NCBI GenBank assembly: GCA_902806105.1
Contig: CADCVI010000026.1
Coordinates: forward strand, 1-16,782
Source: an uncultured Rubrobacteraceae bacterium
GTDB lineage: Bacteria > Actinomycetota > Rubrobacteria > Rubrobacterales > Rubrobacteraceae
DNA: 16,782 nucleotides
Reading direction: 5' to 3'
Part shown: piece by piece, positions 7,850 through 14,078 of the stretch
How the letters are laid out: every line of letters starts with the position of its first letter
Numbering within the stretch: position 1 is the first letter of the stretch
Notes under the pieces: model-generated
What the model was told of the DNA's origin: nothing
What the model saw: only the letters and a program-made list of their open reading frames with translations
Databases searched by the model: none
Program-made: the position numbers and the translations under genes

Positions 7850-7882
7850 GTTTCGCGATGGGCTCTATGTCCATCGCGAAAC
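7850..7882. repeat. 12-bp perfect inverted repeat next to the transposase 3' end
   Basis: Arms at 7850-7861 (GTTTCGCGATGG) and 7871-7882 (CCATCGCGAAAC) pair perfectly around a 9-nt loop. The repeat begins 25 nt past the transposase stop on its downstream side. No T-run follows on either strand, so it is not a classic terminator. It could be a subterminal structure of the insertion sequence or a transcription stop. No copy of this motif is seen near the other end of the transposase gene. Confidence 0.55.
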
Positions 7883-7906
7883 GTTCCGTTCGCGGTCTTC
7901 GCGGGC

Positions 7907-9256
7907 TCAGGCGGTCTTTTTGAGGGCCGGGTAGCGCTTTGCCCGGCCCGAACGACGCCCTTTGGGTCGCCCCGGTGAACGTCCGCAGGGTTTCGGCGGC
8001 TTCGCGGGCGTGCCAAGCTCCGGCAAAAGCGCCGAAACGACGCGACGAACCCGCACGGGCGTCAGGCGCTCGGGATCGTAGCGCCTCTCCCACGGCAGCC
8101 GCCGATCCGCCACGCACGGACGAGCTAGCCTAAGCTGCGCGAAGGCGGCCACGACCAGCCACGTCCACCGATCGGCCTGCTCGGGGTGACGTACGCGAGG
8201 GGTGGTCCAACCGAGTGTTTGTTTGAGGAAGCGGAAGGAGTGCTCCAGGTCGAACCGGCGAACGCATGCTCGCCAGATGAGATTGAGGTCGGGCGCTCCG
8301 GGACCGGCCCACCACAGCCACAGCGAGCAGGGCTCACGGGTAGGGCGCGGCAAACGGCCCACCTCTACCAAAACCAGGGTGCCGCGCACGATGGGGCGAG
8401 GGCGACGGGTCCCACGCCCCGGGTGCTCCTGGGTATTCGGGTGCAATCCCGTCCAGGCGCGCACGCGCACCGAGCCGTAACCGGGGTCCTCACAATGGTG
8501 CTCGGCGGTGGGCGTGGGCCACGTCTCGGGATCTTTGGTGTCCAGCTTCGGGTCGTGACGGCGAGGTCGCCCGGTCCTGTCGGGCGGTCCCACTGGGTCG
8601 GCGTAGAAGCAGCGCCTGGCACGCAGCCGCGCCAAGATCGCCGCTCGGCGGCCTGTGAGCCCCCGCTGCAGTTGCACAGGATCGTAGCCGGCATCGAAGA
8701 CGAACAAGGGCACGCCGCCTTCGCTCTGGGGCAGCCGGTCTAGCAGGGCCTCCACCTGCCCGGCGGCCACCTCGTTGGTGTTCTCCGCCGGGCGGACTCG
8801 CCTTGCGTCGACGGGGGCCACCCAACTCTCCCCCGCGAATCCTATCTGGGCGATGAACTGGTAGGCCCAGCCTGCGACGATGGGCTGCCCGGCGGAGTGG
8901 CGCGAGGGATGGTAGTAGAAGCCACGCTCGGGACTCATCTCGGCGTCCGAGCGCGCCCACACGCTCACGTCCACGGCGTAGATCGGCGGTCGCCCGTCGG
9001 CGAGAGGGTGGCAAACCATCAGCGTGCGCAGGGCCTCGGTGTCGGTTCGTCCCCGTGCCAATGCTGCGTAAAGGCTACCCCAACCGCGACGGTGTGCGGG
9101 TTGGAGGCTCAGGTGGACAGGCGAAGGAACGACACCTGCGGTGAGGACCGCGTCGCAGAGCTCGAAAGGGGCATCGGTGCGGCGGTCAAAACTGCCGTAA
9201 AGCCGCTCTCGAAACCGGCGGAGCCGCTCGGGCTCGGTCCCGGGCCGGCCGTCCAC
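7907..9256 (-). CDS. DDE transposase of an IS4/IS701-like group (NF041680-like)
   Basis: A 449-residue transposase resembling the actinobacterial 'NF041680 family putative transposase' proteins. The N-terminal part reads RRFRERLYGSFDRRTDAPFELCDAVL and LSLQPAHRRGWGSLYAAL. The candidate RNase-H-fold triad is Asp96 (YAVDVSVWARSD), Asp188 (VFDAGYD) and Glu338 (RRFDLEHSFRFLKQTLGW). The C-terminal tail is basic and ends RAKRYPALKKTA, like family members, so the gene is complete. The frame is open upstream into the TetR gene (to 9385), but that part is a shadow. The GTG at 9256 is chosen because it is the first start outside TetR and has GAGGGG 9 nt upstream. It lies 4 bp after the TetR stop, so it may be expressed by read-through from that operon. 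Confidence 0.85.
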   Translation of the reverse strand: MDGRPGTEPERLRRFRERLYGSFDRRTDAPFELCDAVLTAGVVPSPVHLSLQPAHRRGWGSLYAALARGRTDTEALRTLMVCHPLADGRPPIYAVDVSVWARSDAEMSPERGFYYHPSRHSAGQPIVAGWAYQFIAQIGFAGESWVAPVDARRVRPAENTNEVAAGQVEALLDRLPQSEGGVPLFVFDAGYDPVQLQRGLTGRRAAILARLRARRCFYADPVGPPDRTGRPRRHDPKLDTKDPETWPTPTAEHHCEDPGYGSVRVRAWTGLHPNTQEHPGRGTRRPRPIVRGTLVLVEVGRLPRPTREPCSLWLWWAGPGAPDLNLIWRACVRRFDLEHSFRFLKQTLGWTTPRVRHPEQADRWTWLVVAAFAQLRLARPCVADRRLPWERRYDPERLTPVRVRRVVSALLPELGTPAKPPKPCGRSPGRPKGRRSGRAKRYPALKKTA

Positions 9257-9260
9257 GCTC

Positions 9261-9848
9261 CTAGGCCCCTCGCTCCCCGGAACGGAGCAGCCCGTCGGCG
9301 AACGCGTGCACCAGCCTTTGGAAGCTCTCATTCGGGTCCAGGGGCACCCCAAAGCCCCCGGCCTCCTCGAGCGTGGCGAAGCCATGCGCGACGCTCCTGA
9401 GGCCCCTCGCCGCGTGGACGGCCTCCTCCTCGCCGCGGATGCCGCAGGAGGCGAGCACAGCCAAGACCGGCTCGAACACCTCCCCCTCGGCCGCCGCCAG
9501 TCCCGGGTCGTCGGGATCGGAGAGCCGGTAAGATCTTACCGTCGCCGCGTAGAGCCCCGGCCTCTCCTTGACGAAGGCCCGGTAGGCCCCCGCGAGCGCG
9601 AAGATGCCCTCCTCGCCCGCCTTGCCCGCGGCGGCGCGCGACAGGCCCCGCCCCAACTCCCGCAGGCCAACCAGGGCCAACTCGCGCTTGAGGTCCCCTA
9701 TCCCGGCGACGTGGTTGTACAGCGAGGGCTTGCGGACGCCCAGACTGGCGGCCAGGTCACCGAGGGAGAGATCCTCCAGCCCCACCCCGTCGGCCAGGGC
9801 GGCAGCGGCCTCGACCACCGACGCTCTGCTCAGGCCCGCCCTGGGCAC
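9261..9848 (-). CDS. TetR/AcrR-family transcriptional repressor
   Basis: A 195-residue TetR-type regulator. The N-terminal DNA-binding domain (about residues 5-50) contains the helix-turn-helix LSLGDLAASLGVRKPSLYNHVAGIGDLKREL. The C-terminal ligand domain has the TetR_C_33/WHG-like pattern AYRAFVKERPGLYAATVR followed by RGLRSVAHGFATLEEAGGFGVP. This subgroup typically senses a small hydrophobic ligand, which is unknown here. The GTG start lies one base after the TGA of the SRPBCC gene and has GAGAGG upstream, so it is translationally coupled as the last gene of a three-gene operon. Autoregulation at the palindromic promoter 5' of the DUF4260 gene is likely but inferred. Confidence 0.9.
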   Translation of the reverse strand: MPRAGLSRASVVEAAAALADGVGLEDLSLGDLAASLGVRKPSLYNHVAGIGDLKRELALVGLRELGRGLSRAAAGKAGEEGIFALAGAYRAFVKERPGLYAATVRSYRLSDPDDPGLAAAEGEVFEPVLAVLASCGIRGEEEAVHAARGLRSVAHGFATLEEAGGFGVPLDPNESFQRLVHAFADGLLRSGERGA

Positions 9849-9849
9849 C

Positions 9850-10287
9850 TCAGGCCTCTCCTTCGGCCGCTCGCTTGAGGTCCCCGAGCCAGGTACTCAG
9901 AGACCCCTCAAGGGTCTTCTGCAGGGTCCCTTTCAGGGGCCGCACCTGCCAGCCCTCGAACGACTCCTCCGTCCGCACCAGCACCCCGCCCTCGCGGGGC
10001 TCGAAGGCCCAGGTGTGCGTGGCGCGCGTCCTCAGCGCCCTGCCCGTCCAGCCCGGGCGCCGCCCGGGCTGGACCTCCCGGACCGTGGAGACGACGCCGA
10101 ACCCGCCCGAGCGCCAGCGGAAGACCGAGCCCATCCCGAGCGGACCCTCGAGCCCGGCCTGCGAGACGTCCGAGCGCCACCCGGGCCACGAATTCACGTC
10201 CGTCTGCAGAGCCCACACCCTATCGATCGGGGCCTCCACGATGACCTCGTCGCGGGCGACCGCGGGGGCTCGCCGGTTTATCTCCAT
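9850..10287 (-). CDS. SRPBCC-family (polyketide cyclase/START-like) protein
   Basis: A 145-residue helix-grip protein. It starts DEVIVEAPIDRVWALQTDVNSWPGWRSDVSQAGLEGPLGMGSVFRWRSGG, the usual opening of SRPBCC/polyketide_cyc2 proteins, and ends with an amphipathic C-terminal helix TLQKTLEGSLSTWLGDLKRAA that closes the hydrophobic pocket. The family binds or modifies hydrophobic ligands, and no catalytic residue can be named. The ATG at 10287 has GGAGGAG about 6 nt upstream. It lies 37 nt after the DUF4260 gene and 1 nt before TetR. A 13-bp perfect inverted repeat lies within the coding sequence (10046-10074). Confidence 0.85.
   Translation of the reverse strand: MEINRRAPAVARDEVIVEAPIDRVWALQTDVNSWPGWRSDVSQAGLEGPLGMGSVFRWRSGGFGVVSTVREVQPGRRPGWTGRALRTRATHTWAFEPREGGVLVRTEESFEGWQVRPLKGTLQKTLEGSLSTWLGDLKRAAEGEA
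10046..10074. repeat. 13-bp perfect inverted repeat inside the SRPBCC gene
   Basis: Arms 10046-10058 and 10062-10074 are perfectly complementary and separated by a 3-nt loop (GCC). The repeat encodes VQPGRRPGW in the SRPBCC protein. It would form a very stable GC-rich hairpin in the mRNA, upstream of the TetR gene in the same transcript. No U-run follows. Confidence 0.8.
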
Positions 10288-10324
10288 CTCGCTCTCCTCC
10301 TACTCGTCGTTTTCCCCGCGTCCC

Positions 10325-10750
10325 TTAGACCCGTTCCAGGTGGGTGTCCTTGAAGCCGCTCGCGTACTTCAGCCCGTAGCCGGCCAACCGGTCCATGCCG
10401 ACATGGGCGAACCACACCAGGGCCACGGCGACGGCGAGCGGAGAGGCGGCCAGGAGGCCGAAGGCCCCCAAGGCGGCGGGCAGCGGGTAGGAGTGGAAGG
10501 CGTTGTAAGCGGCCGCCCCGACCCGCGGCCCCGCCAGATAGCCCAGCATGGACGCGTCCGGCGCCAACAGCAGCAGCGCAAACAGCCACCAAGCCCCGCC
10601 GTTCGACCAGTATAGCGCCGCGCTTCCGACCAGTAGCGTCGCCCCCTCGAGCCTGAGCACCGCCCCCGGGCGCGACAGCGAGAAGGGCCAGGAAGCCCCC
10701 TCCGCCGTTGCGCCCGTCCCCCGCCGCCCTCGGTCCACGGTCCTCTCCAT
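10325..10750 (-). CDS. DUF4260-family membrane protein
   Basis: A 141-residue protein of the DUF4260 family, of unknown function. After a basic, probably cytoplasmic N-terminus it has three to four hydrophobic segments. It carries the family-defining motifs YNAFHSYPLP (about 82-91) and HVGMDRLAGYGLKYASGFKDTHL (about 116-138), where His116, Asp120, Asp135 and His137 are conserved-looking polar residues. The ATG at 10750 has GAGAGGAG 6 nt upstream. It is the first gene of the DUF4260-SRPBCC-TetR operon and its promoter lies about 50 nt upstream. Being controlled with a TetR repressor and an SRPBCC protein suggests a response to a lipophilic compound; that role is inference. Confidence 0.85.
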   Translation of the reverse strand: MERTVDRGRRGTGATAEGASWPFSLSRPGAVLRLEGATLLVGSAALYWSNGGAWWLFALLLLAPDASMLGYLAGPRVGAAAYNAFHSYPLPAALGAFGLLAASPLAVAVALVWFAHVGMDRLAGYGLKYASGFKDTHLERV

Positions 10751-10786
10751 CGTCGTCTCCTCTCTGCGAGTTCGTCCCGCTCGTTT

Positions 10787-10829
10787 AACTAATATCGGTA
10801 GTATATAACTATCATAATTAGTTTTACAA
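10787..10829 (-). promoter_or_regulatory. Promoter with concentric palindromic operator for the DUF4260-SRPBCC-TetR operon
   Basis: On the minus strand TTGTAA (10829-10824), an 18-nt spacer and TATACT (10805-10800) form a good sigma-A-type promoter in an AT-rich island. A 37-bp interrupted palindrome centred on 10805 overlaps it. Outer arms AACTAAT (10787-10793) and ATTAGTT (10817-10823) are perfect, inner arms TAGT (10799-10802) and ACTA (10808-10811) are perfect, and 12 of 18 mirrored positions match. The shared centre and the overlap with the -10 element are what a repressor operator would look like. The likely ligand is the TetR protein of this operon. Confidence 0.65.
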
Positions 10830-11050
10830 GGGGTCGAGGAAGAATTTCGTTGATAATTGAGCGGTAGGCGGATAGGACCGGCTGACGGTATTCTGCCGTC
10901 CCGGAGTTAAAACGAAAGCTAAGGGTTTCTCGATCGCCGCTCCTTCTGGCGCCGCCGCATCGCTCAGTGGCATCTTCAGGCGCGTTCGTACGACCGCGGG
11001 ACTCCATACTCTCTCGATGACCTTCCGCACGGGTCTCGCTCGACCCGACG

Positions 11051-12463
11051 CTAGATCAGCGCCCCGATCACTGCCAGTACTACGACGACCGCGACCACCG
11101 GAGGTAGTGCCGCTCGCGCTACCTCGCCCTCGCGTCCGGCGAGCCCGACGGCGGTAGCGGCGAGTATTACCCTCTGCGGCGCCAGGAGGCTGGCGTGGCT
11201 CCCGGAGACGTTCTGCACGGCCGCGACAAGCCCCTCCGGCGCCCCGAGCCCTCGCGCGGCCTCGACCTGAAGCGGCATGAACAGCGCGTTCGAGGCCGCG
11301 TTGGAGCCCGTGAGCGCCCCCCCGAGCGCCCCGACCACGGGTGCCACGACCCCGTAGAACGGCCCAAAAAGCGCCGCCGCCCCGGCGAGCATCGTCGCCG
11401 CCTCGCTCGACGCCACGATCCCGCCCGCAAGCACGAACGTCACCACCGCCCCAGCCGTCGGCAGCCACTGCCGCACCGTCCCCGACGCGGCCGCGACGAC
11501 CGTCCCCCGACCCAGCCCGAACAGCACCGCCCCGAACGCCGCCGAGAGAAACAGCGCGAGCCCCGGCCCGGAGAACACGGGTCCCAGGCCATCGAGCCAG
11601 CCGCTCACCGGCCCGGGACCGTTCGCCACCGCGAGCAGGACGAGCAGGACGGCATACGGCAGCGTCGCCCGAACCGGCGGCCCCGAGCCACGCAGCCTCC
11701 CCAGCCGTGCCAGCAGGAATGCCCCCGTCGCCGCGAGCCCCCCAACGGCGCCCGCGAGTTCCGGCACGACGAAGATGCTCGTCAACAGCGTCGCCACCCC
11801 CGCCACCACGCCCAGGATCATCGCTTCGACGCCGCGCTTTCGCACCCCCGACCGTCCGCCCGCGAGCGCCACGGCGGCTACGGCGTAGATGGGGAAGAGC
11901 GGCAGGCTCAGGAGCGCGCTACTGTTCGAGAGCGCTCCGAAGGAGGTCCCCGAGAGGTCCGCCCCGATGAGGGTCCCGATCCCGAGCGCCCCCCACGGCA
12001 CGGCACACTGCCCCCAGCTCGACAGCACCGCCGCCTTCAGGGGCGAGAACCCTGCTGCCAGCAGGATCGGCGCGCTGATGACCACCGCCACCCCGAACCC
12101 CGTAACCGACTCGAAGAACGGCGCCGCCCCGATCACGACCACCAGCGCCAGGGCCTCCCGCTCCGGCTCCAGCTTCCCCAGATACCCCGAGACCGCCCGT
12201 ACCGCCCCGCCCTTCTCCAGCACGTTGTACAGAAACAGCCCCCCGAGCAGGACGTACAACACCCGCCCCGACGTCCCCGCCCCCGCGACGACCGCCCCCG
12301 CCAGCCCCGAAGCCTCCAGCCCCGGCCACAGCAAAGCCCCCGCCAACGCCGCCACGAGCGCCGCAACCCCGGCCCGCACCGCCGGCCACCGCAGGACGAG
12401 CAGGGCCACCCCCGCCACCAGAAAAGGCGCCCCCGCTACCAAGTATCCCAACATATCTACCAT
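11051..12463 (-). CDS. L-lactate permease (LctP)-family transporter, short form
   Basis: A 470-residue polytopic membrane protein with around a dozen helices, of the LctP family that imports lactate, glycolate or related monocarboxylates. The conserved signature FFESVTGFGVAVVISAPILLAAGF lies at about residues 116-139. A second signature near residue 390 reads GALTGSNAASNALFMPLQVEAA, followed by VQNVSGSHASLLAPQRV. Classical LctP proteins are longer (about 530-560 residues), so this is a shorter branch and the substrate may differ. The ATG at 12463 is chosen over the open frame to 12502 because AAGGGAG lies 6 nt upstream. It is divergent from the XRE-cupin regulator with only 20 bp between start codons, which suggests control by that regulator. 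Confidence 0.88.
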   Translation of the reverse strand: MVDMLGYLVAGAPFLVAGVALLVLRWPAVRAGVAALVAALAGALLWPGLEASGLAGAVVAGAGTSGRVLYVLLGGLFLYNVLEKGGAVRAVSGYLGKLEPEREALALVVVIGAAPFFESVTGFGVAVVISAPILLAAGFSPLKAAVLSSWGQCAVPWGALGIGTLIGADLSGTSFGALSNSSALLSLPLFPIYAVAAVALAGGRSGVRKRGVEAMILGVVAGVATLLTSIFVVPELAGAVGGLAATGAFLLARLGRLRGSGPPVRATLPYAVLLVLLAVANGPGPVSGWLDGLGPVFSGPGLALFLSAAFGAVLFGLGRGTVVAAASGTVRQWLPTAGAVVTFVLAGGIVASSEAATMLAGAAALFGPFYGVVAPVVGALGGALTGSNAASNALFMPLQVEAARGLGAPEGLVAAVQNVSGSHASLLAPQRVILAATAVGLAGREGEVARAALPPVVAVVVVLAVIGALI

Positions 12464-12465
12464 GA

Positions 12466-12471
12466 TAGACT
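12466..12471 (+). promoter_or_regulatory. Possible -10 element (TAGACT) giving a near-leaderless XRE-cupin mRNA
   Basis: TAGACT ends 12 nt before the ATG at 12484 and fits the TANNNT pattern. No ribosome site precedes that ATG, so a leaderless or very short-leader transcript is a reasonable reading. No -35 is convincing. Confidence 0.3.
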
Positions 12472-12476
12472 CCCTT
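12470..12476 (-). promoter_or_regulatory. Shine-Dalgarno AAGGGAG that decides the LctP-family gene start
   Basis: On the minus strand AAGGGAG is followed by 6 nt and the ATG at 12463. The farther in-frame start at 12502 would overlap the XRE-cupin gene and has no such site. Confidence 0.6.
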
Positions 12477-12483
12477 CTACCAA

Positions 12484-13086
12484 ATGAACGAGACGGGCAC
12501 AACCGGAACGACTTCGGCGGTGGATGCCGTCTCCTCGGGGAAGCTCGGGGCGAGGGTGAAGGGCCTGCGTCGCAGACAGGGGCTCACGCTGGAAGAGTTG
12601 GCCGTGGGCTCGGGGGTCAGCCGGGCGATGCTCTCGAAGGTTGAGCGTGGGGAGAAGAACCCGACCCTGGTGGTCGCGGCGAAGGTTGCGGAGGGGCTCG
12701 GGGTAGGGCTATCCGAGCTTCTGGGAGCGGAGGAGCGGCGGGAGGTAGTCGTGGTGCCGGGTGACCGGCGACCCACGATGCGCGACCCCGAGACGGGCTT
12801 CGAGCGGCAGTTGCTCTCGCCGCCCTTCGGCGGGCGCGGGGTGGAGTTCGTGCGCAACGTCGTGCCGGCTGGTGCCTCGTCGGGCCGGTTCCCGCCTCAC
12901 CGGCGCGGGGTCGAGGAGTACGTCGTCGTGGAGAAGGGACGACTTCGTGCGGTGCTTGGGGGCGAGGAGCGGATCCTGAACGAAGGGGACGCACTCTACT
13001 TCGAGGCCGATGTCCCGCACCGCTTCGACAACGCCGGGGAAGGGGAATGCAGCTACTACCTCGTCATCGTCTCCAAGGGGACTTGA
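12484..13086 (+). CDS. XRE-family regulator with C-terminal cupin sensor domain
   Basis: A 200-residue two-domain regulator. The N-terminal XRE helix-turn-helix (about 21-80) reads GARVKGLRRRQGLTLEELAVGSGVSRAMLSKVERGEKNPTL. The C-terminal cupin (about 125-195) carries His139, Glu144/Glu145 and His179 (PPHRRGVEEYVVVEKG; DVPHRFDN), a plausible metal or ligand site. Such HTH-cupin proteins usually control an adjacent transporter or catabolic gene in response to a small metabolite, here most likely the divergent LctP-family transporter. The ATG at 12484 lacks a ribosome site and may be read from a leaderless mRNA; a GTG at 12520 is a possible shorter start, still upstream of the HTH. Confidence 0.88.
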   Translation: MNETGTTGTTSAVDAVSSGKLGARVKGLRRRQGLTLEELAVGSGVSRAMLSKVERGEKNPTLVVAAKVAEGLGVGLSELLGAEERREVVVVPGDRRPTMRDPETGFERQLLSPPFGGRGVEFVRNVVPAGASSGRFPPHRRGVEEYVVVEKGRLRAVLGGEERILNEGDALYFEADVPHRFDNAGEGECSYYLVIVSKGT

Positions 13087-13100
13087 GCAGCGCTTCGGGA

Positions 13101-13115
13101 GCCTCGTGCCGAGGC
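13101..13115 (+). terminator. Weak hairpin after the XRE-cupin gene
   Basis: GCCTCG and CGAGGC pair perfectly around a TGC loop, 14 nt after the stop. There is no T-run, so termination is uncertain. Beyond it, up to the LysE promoter at 13328, I see no supported gene or RNA. Confidence 0.3.
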
Positions 13116-13327
13116 CGTCCGGTCCCGCCGCGCCACGCGCGGTCTTCAAAACGAGGTCCGCGACCGTTGCCGGGAGCGAGATCCCAACAATACGAGACCC
13201 GCAAGAGCTAACGGCAACCTGCGCGCAGCGTTTGCATCCTGCTCGTTGGCCGGTACGCATGTCGGGGAGCCACGGCGGTTCGTAACGGAGCCCGGCCGGG
13301 TGTGCGAATGCCCCCAACAAGGCGTTC

Positions 13328-13356
13328 TTGACAGGCTTCCTTACAATCACTAGCCT
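13328..13356 (+). promoter_or_regulatory. Consensus-like promoter for the LysE-family gene
   Basis: TTGACA (13328-13333), a 17-nt spacer and TAGCCT (13351-13356) form a textbook-spaced promoter with a perfect -35. The ATG at 13364 begins 8 nt after the -10, so transcription should start at or next to the start codon, giving a leaderless mRNA. Confidence 0.7.
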
Positions 13357-13363
13357 CCCTGAT

Positions 13364-13978
13364 ATGTCCGTGGAGTTCCTGCTGACGTCTCTCGTCGTGG
13401 TGCTCATCCCGGGTACCGGGGTGGTCTACACGGTCTCCAGCTCGGTCGGCGGCGGCTGGCGGCGCGGGCTGTTCGCGGCCATCGGCTGCACCCTGGGCAT
13501 CGTTCCCCACATGCTGGCGGCCATGCTCGGTTTGTCCGGGATCATGCAGGCCGGGTCGGTCGCGTTCGAGGTGGTTCGGTACGCGGGGGTCGTCTACCTC
13601 GTCTTTATGGGCGTATCGATGATCCGCAGTGCCGGCGACCTACCGTTGGACGACCGGAGCGGCTCGGTAGATCCCATGAGCGCGGTCGTGCGGCGCGGCA
13701 TCCTGCTGAACGTTCTGAATCCGAAGCTGACCCTGTTCTTCTTCGCCTTCCTGCCGCAGTTCCTCGACGCCTCGCCTGGGCGGCTCGATCCGAAGCTGTT
13801 AGGGCTCGGCGGGGTGTTCATGCTGATGACCCTGGCCGTGTTCGCAATCTACGCGTTCGCGAGCGCCGCCATCCGCGACCTCGTGCTCGGCGCGCCCGTC
13901 GCCCGACGGTGGATCGAGCGGTCGCTCGGCGCGCTCCTGATCGGGTTCGCCGCCAGGCTCGCGGTCACGGATCGGTGA
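13364..13978 (+). CDS. LysE/RhtB-family exporter
   Basis: A 204-residue, six-helix membrane protein of the LysE/RhtB family, which exports amino acids or related small molecules. It starts MSVEFLLTSLVVVLIPGTGVVYTVSSSVGGGWRRGL with the conserved Pro-Gly of the first helix at residues 16-17. It continues with YLVFMGVSMIRSA, and then GILLNVLNPKLTLFFFAFLPQFL, the second hallmark. The substrate cannot be predicted. The frame is open to a TTG at 13328, but that triplet is the -35 box; the ATG at 13364 gives the family's normal length. No ribosome site is present, in line with a leaderless transcript. Confidence 0.88.
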   Translation: MSVEFLLTSLVVVLIPGTGVVYTVSSSVGGGWRRGLFAAIGCTLGIVPHMLAAMLGLSGIMQAGSVAFEVVRYAGVVYLVFMGVSMIRSAGDLPLDDRSGSVDPMSAVVRRGILLNVLNPKLTLFFFAFLPQFLDASPGRLDPKLLGLGGVFMLMTLAVFAIYAFASAAIRDLVLGAPVARRWIERSLGALLIGFAARLAVTDR

Positions 13979-14078
13979 GCCGACAACTGCCGCCGGATTT
14001 TCACCAAGATCCGTCAGGAAGTCGCACGATCTCGACACGACTGTTCGCCGTCTCACAGGAGAAGGGAGATGCGCCGCC

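Larger units (their letters stand above)
7850..9260 (-). mobile_element. Insertion sequence carrying one transposase; ends not resolved
   Basis: The element is inferred from the single intact transposase gene. One boundary must be close to the TetR stop (9261-9263), because the TetR C-terminus looks native and the transposase start is at 9256. The other boundary is somewhere left of 7907; the 12-bp hairpin was used as a provisional limit. I could not find convincing terminal inverted repeats or a target-site duplication by eye, so the coordinates are approximate. Confidence 0.35.
12436..12482. promoter_or_regulatory. Three phased CTACCA direct repeats at the LctP/XRE-cupin junction
   Basis: CTACCA occurs at 12436-12441, 12457-12462 and 12477-12482, with start-to-start distances of 21 and 20 bp, about two helical turns. 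The second and third copies extend to TCTACCA; the first and third are followed by AA. They span the 20-bp gap between the two start codons and the beginning of the transporter gene. Binding by the XRE-cupin protein on one DNA face is plausible but inferred. Confidence 0.45.

Noticed and set aside
7924..7949. Inverted repeat GGGCCGGG/CCCGGCCC as a transcription terminator
   Set aside because: It lies inside the transposase coding end and has no T-run on the downstream side of either strand.
9257..9385. N-terminal extension of the transposase frame to an upstream start at 9385
   Set aside because: It overlaps the TetR C-terminus antiphase and reads Arg/Ser/Pro-rich sequence unlike transposase N-termini; the family start fits the GTG at 9256.
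11195..12487. A 430-codon plus-strand frame antisense to the LctP-family gene
   Set aside because: Arg/Pro/His-rich translation typical of the complement of a GC-rich membrane-protein gene; no motifs.
13328..13363. TTG at 13328 as the start of the LysE-family protein
   Set aside because: It is part of a consensus -35 box; family length and promoter geometry support the ATG at 13364.
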